NCBI GenBank assembly: GCA_014377385.1
Contig: JACMPR010000195.1
Coordinates: forward strand, 1 to 52,296
Length of the DNA: 52,296 bases
From: Ferruginibacter sp.
GTDB taxonomy: Bacteria > Bacteroidota > Bacteroidia > Chitinophagales > Chitinophagaceae
Direction of reading: 5' to 3'
A model generated the notes under the pieces. The model did not search any database and was not told the DNA's origin. It saw only the letters and a program-made list of their open reading frames with translations. A program made the position numbers and the translations under genes. Positions 50,543-52,296 of the stretch are shown here, one piece after another (position 1 is the stretch's first letter; each line of letters opens with the position of its first letter).

Positions 50543-51997
50543 TCAAACGGTTTGGACGGTACTATTCTTAAATGTGATAATAAAAGCACTTCCTTCGTTT
50601 AGTTTTGATTGTACTTCCACTTCAGCCTTGTGTGATTGTAAAATATTTAGTGTGGCGGCAAGACCGAGTCCCATTCCATTCCTCTTGGCAGTGAAATAAG
50701 GTTCAAACAGCCTCGATAAATTTTCATCACTGATGCCACAACCGTTGTCCTCTATTATTAATTGCGATTGTTCTGTATTATTTTTCAGGTAAATATTCAA
50801 CTTCCCTTTTTCGGGTTCCATTGCCTCGATAGCGTTAATAATTATATTAAGGAAGGCGATCTTCAACTTTTCCACGTCGGCAAGTATAATAATTTGCTCA
50901 CCTGGAAAATCTTTATACAGCGTAATTTTTTTCAACATCATACGATCGGTGGCTACAGCAATACTTTCATCGATGATATGCTGTAGCGATACAGGTGCTA
51001 AAATAATTTCTGCAGGCCGGCTGGTACTAAGGAGTTCTGTAATCAGCACTTCGATCCTTTTACTATTTCGATGTATAATATCTACATAAATCTTTGAATC
51101 TGAATTTTCCATTTCCGGCATTAGCTGCTCTAATGAAAGATTTATGTTATTCAGGGGATTTCTTACTTCATGTGCCAGTACATGCACCAGCCTGTCGGCA
51201 ACGCCGCGTTTTTCCAAACGCAGCGTTGCTTTCTCTGCTTTCTTTAAAACGGTAATATTGTGAATGATTCCCTGGTAATATTTCCCGCCATCGTCCTGTT
51301 CATTTGATAATGAGAGGATGCAATATTTTATATCCCCGTTCTTTGTTTTTAGAATAATCTCTTTATCCTCAGTCCCATTACCTCTCGATAAATCTCTTTC
51401 TAAATTTTCTTTTTCTGCATCTGAAGCTAAAAGTTGAAACAAGCTCAATGAAAGCAACGCCTTTTTAGAATAGCCCAATAATTTTGTTGTGGCATCATTG
51501 ATATCCCGAAAAACTAATTTTTCATTTGCCAGGAAAACGGCATCTGCCGAACGCTCAAAAATATTTCGGAATTTACGCTCATTCGCTTTTAAGGCTTTTA
51601 CAGATTTCGCTCTTTGAAATGAATAGCGGATACATCTCTCAAGTTTTTCAGTATCCATTTCAGACTTGATGAGATAATCAACTGCCCCGGCCTTCATCGC
51701 CTCGATGTCGATTTTTTGATTACCAATGCCGGTTAGTAAAATAAACGGCTGTTCACATTTTAGTTCTATGGCCTCCTTAATGAGATCAAGTCCGGTTTTT
51801 GCGCCGAGATAATAGTCAACAAAAAAAAGCTCAAATTTTCCGCTGCAGATTTGAACTATTGCTTCCTCGTATTCATAGCACCACTCCACGGTAAAGTTAC
51901 TGCCCGGAATACTTTTTATGTATTCACTCGTTATAAAAAAATCATCCTCGTCATCATCTATGATCAGAATTTTAAGACTTGAGTGTTCTGCATGCAT
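50543..51997 (-). CDS. Histidine kinase with N-terminal receiver domain, PAS domain, HisKA and HATPase
   Basis: KILIIDDDEDDFFIT, LFFVDYYLGAKTGLDLI; PAS RNIFERSADAVFLANEKLVF; HEVRNPLNNINLSLEQL; IIEDNGCGIS, GMGLGLAATLNIL. Confidence 0.94.
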   Translation of the reverse strand: MHAEHSSLKILIIDDDEDDFFITSEYIKSIPGSNFTVEWCYEYEEAIVQICSGKFELFFVDYYLGAKTGLDLIKEAIELKCEQPFILLTGIGNQKIDIEAMKAGAVDYLIKSEMDTEKLERCIRYSFQRAKSVKALKANERKFRNIFERSADAVFLANEKLVFRDINDATTKLLGYSKKALLSLSLFQLLASDAEKENLERDLSRGNGTEDKEIILKTKNGDIKYCILSLSNEQDDGGKYYQGIIHNITVLKKAEKATLRLEKRGVADRLVHVLAHEVRNPLNNINLSLEQLMPEMENSDSKIYVDIIHRNSKRIEVLITELLSTSRPAEIILAPVSLQHIIDESIAVATDRMMLKKITLYKDFPGEQIIILADVEKLKIAFLNIIINAIEAMEPEKGKLNIYLKNNTEQSQLIIEDNGCGISDENLSRLFEPYFTAKRNGMGLGLAATLNILQSHKAEVEVQSKLNEGSAFIITFKNSTVQTV

Positions 51998-52296
51998 CTC
52001 TAGAAATTAAGTCAGCAAAGTATTTACTTTTGATCGCGTAGGTTTTTAAAAAATCCATTTGATATTTATGATAATACAGCTTCTATGGTTACTAAGTGGT
52101 GTTTAGAAATAAAGTAAATGTAAGGATCGGCTTAGGTAAAATCTGTTACAATTTTGATCCAGAATAAATCGTGTAGGTTAGCAACGAAGTAAAATACGTA
52201 AATCCTCTGAATATCCTTTGTCATTTTGAGATTAAAATGCTCCAACCGTAAAAAATGTTAATCAATAGGGTTATCTACTGTCTGTAGATTAACAAA

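Noticed and set aside
1-52296. CRISPR array, tRNA/rRNA, transposon, prophage, toxin-antitoxin, restriction or retron-like modules
   Set aside because: No regular spaced repeats, tRNA/rRNA signatures or marker proteins were seen on either strand by eye; a covariance/HMM scan (tRNAscan, Infernal, DefenseFinder) would be needed to exclude them formally.

Overview
AT-rich Bacteroidota (probably Chitinophagaceae-like) chromosomal window. It is dominated by ordinary single-copy housekeeping and accessory genes: typA, uvrB, polA, lysS, coaX, lptC, meaB, asnB, a cystathionine gamma-synthase/lyase-type enzyme, a DPP-IV-type peptidase, two sensor/regulator systems, two glycosyltransferases and several secreted or lipoproteins. 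I saw no rRNA, tRNA, CRISPR array, transposase, prophage or recognisable defence locus, and no convincing evidence of a complete new multi-gene system. The items most worth a second look are: (1) a heavily decayed ACP phosphodiesterase (AcpH/DUF479) gene at 48642-49240, missing from the ORF track but readable in pieces; (2) a tandem DUF2911 pair in which one copy is split by a 1-nt homopolymer frameshift; (3) a terminator hairpin embedded in the 3' coding end of a convergent gene; (4) Bacteroidota-type TAnnTTTG promoter elements only 4-6 nt upstream of start codons, suggesting leaderless mRNAs; (5) a lipoprotein with three ~102-aa Cys-pair repeats; (6) an unlisted 43-aa membrane micro-ORF; (7) an orphan open frame ending in an FG-GAP-like motif after uvrB. 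All family names come from reading protein motifs; no database search was possible.
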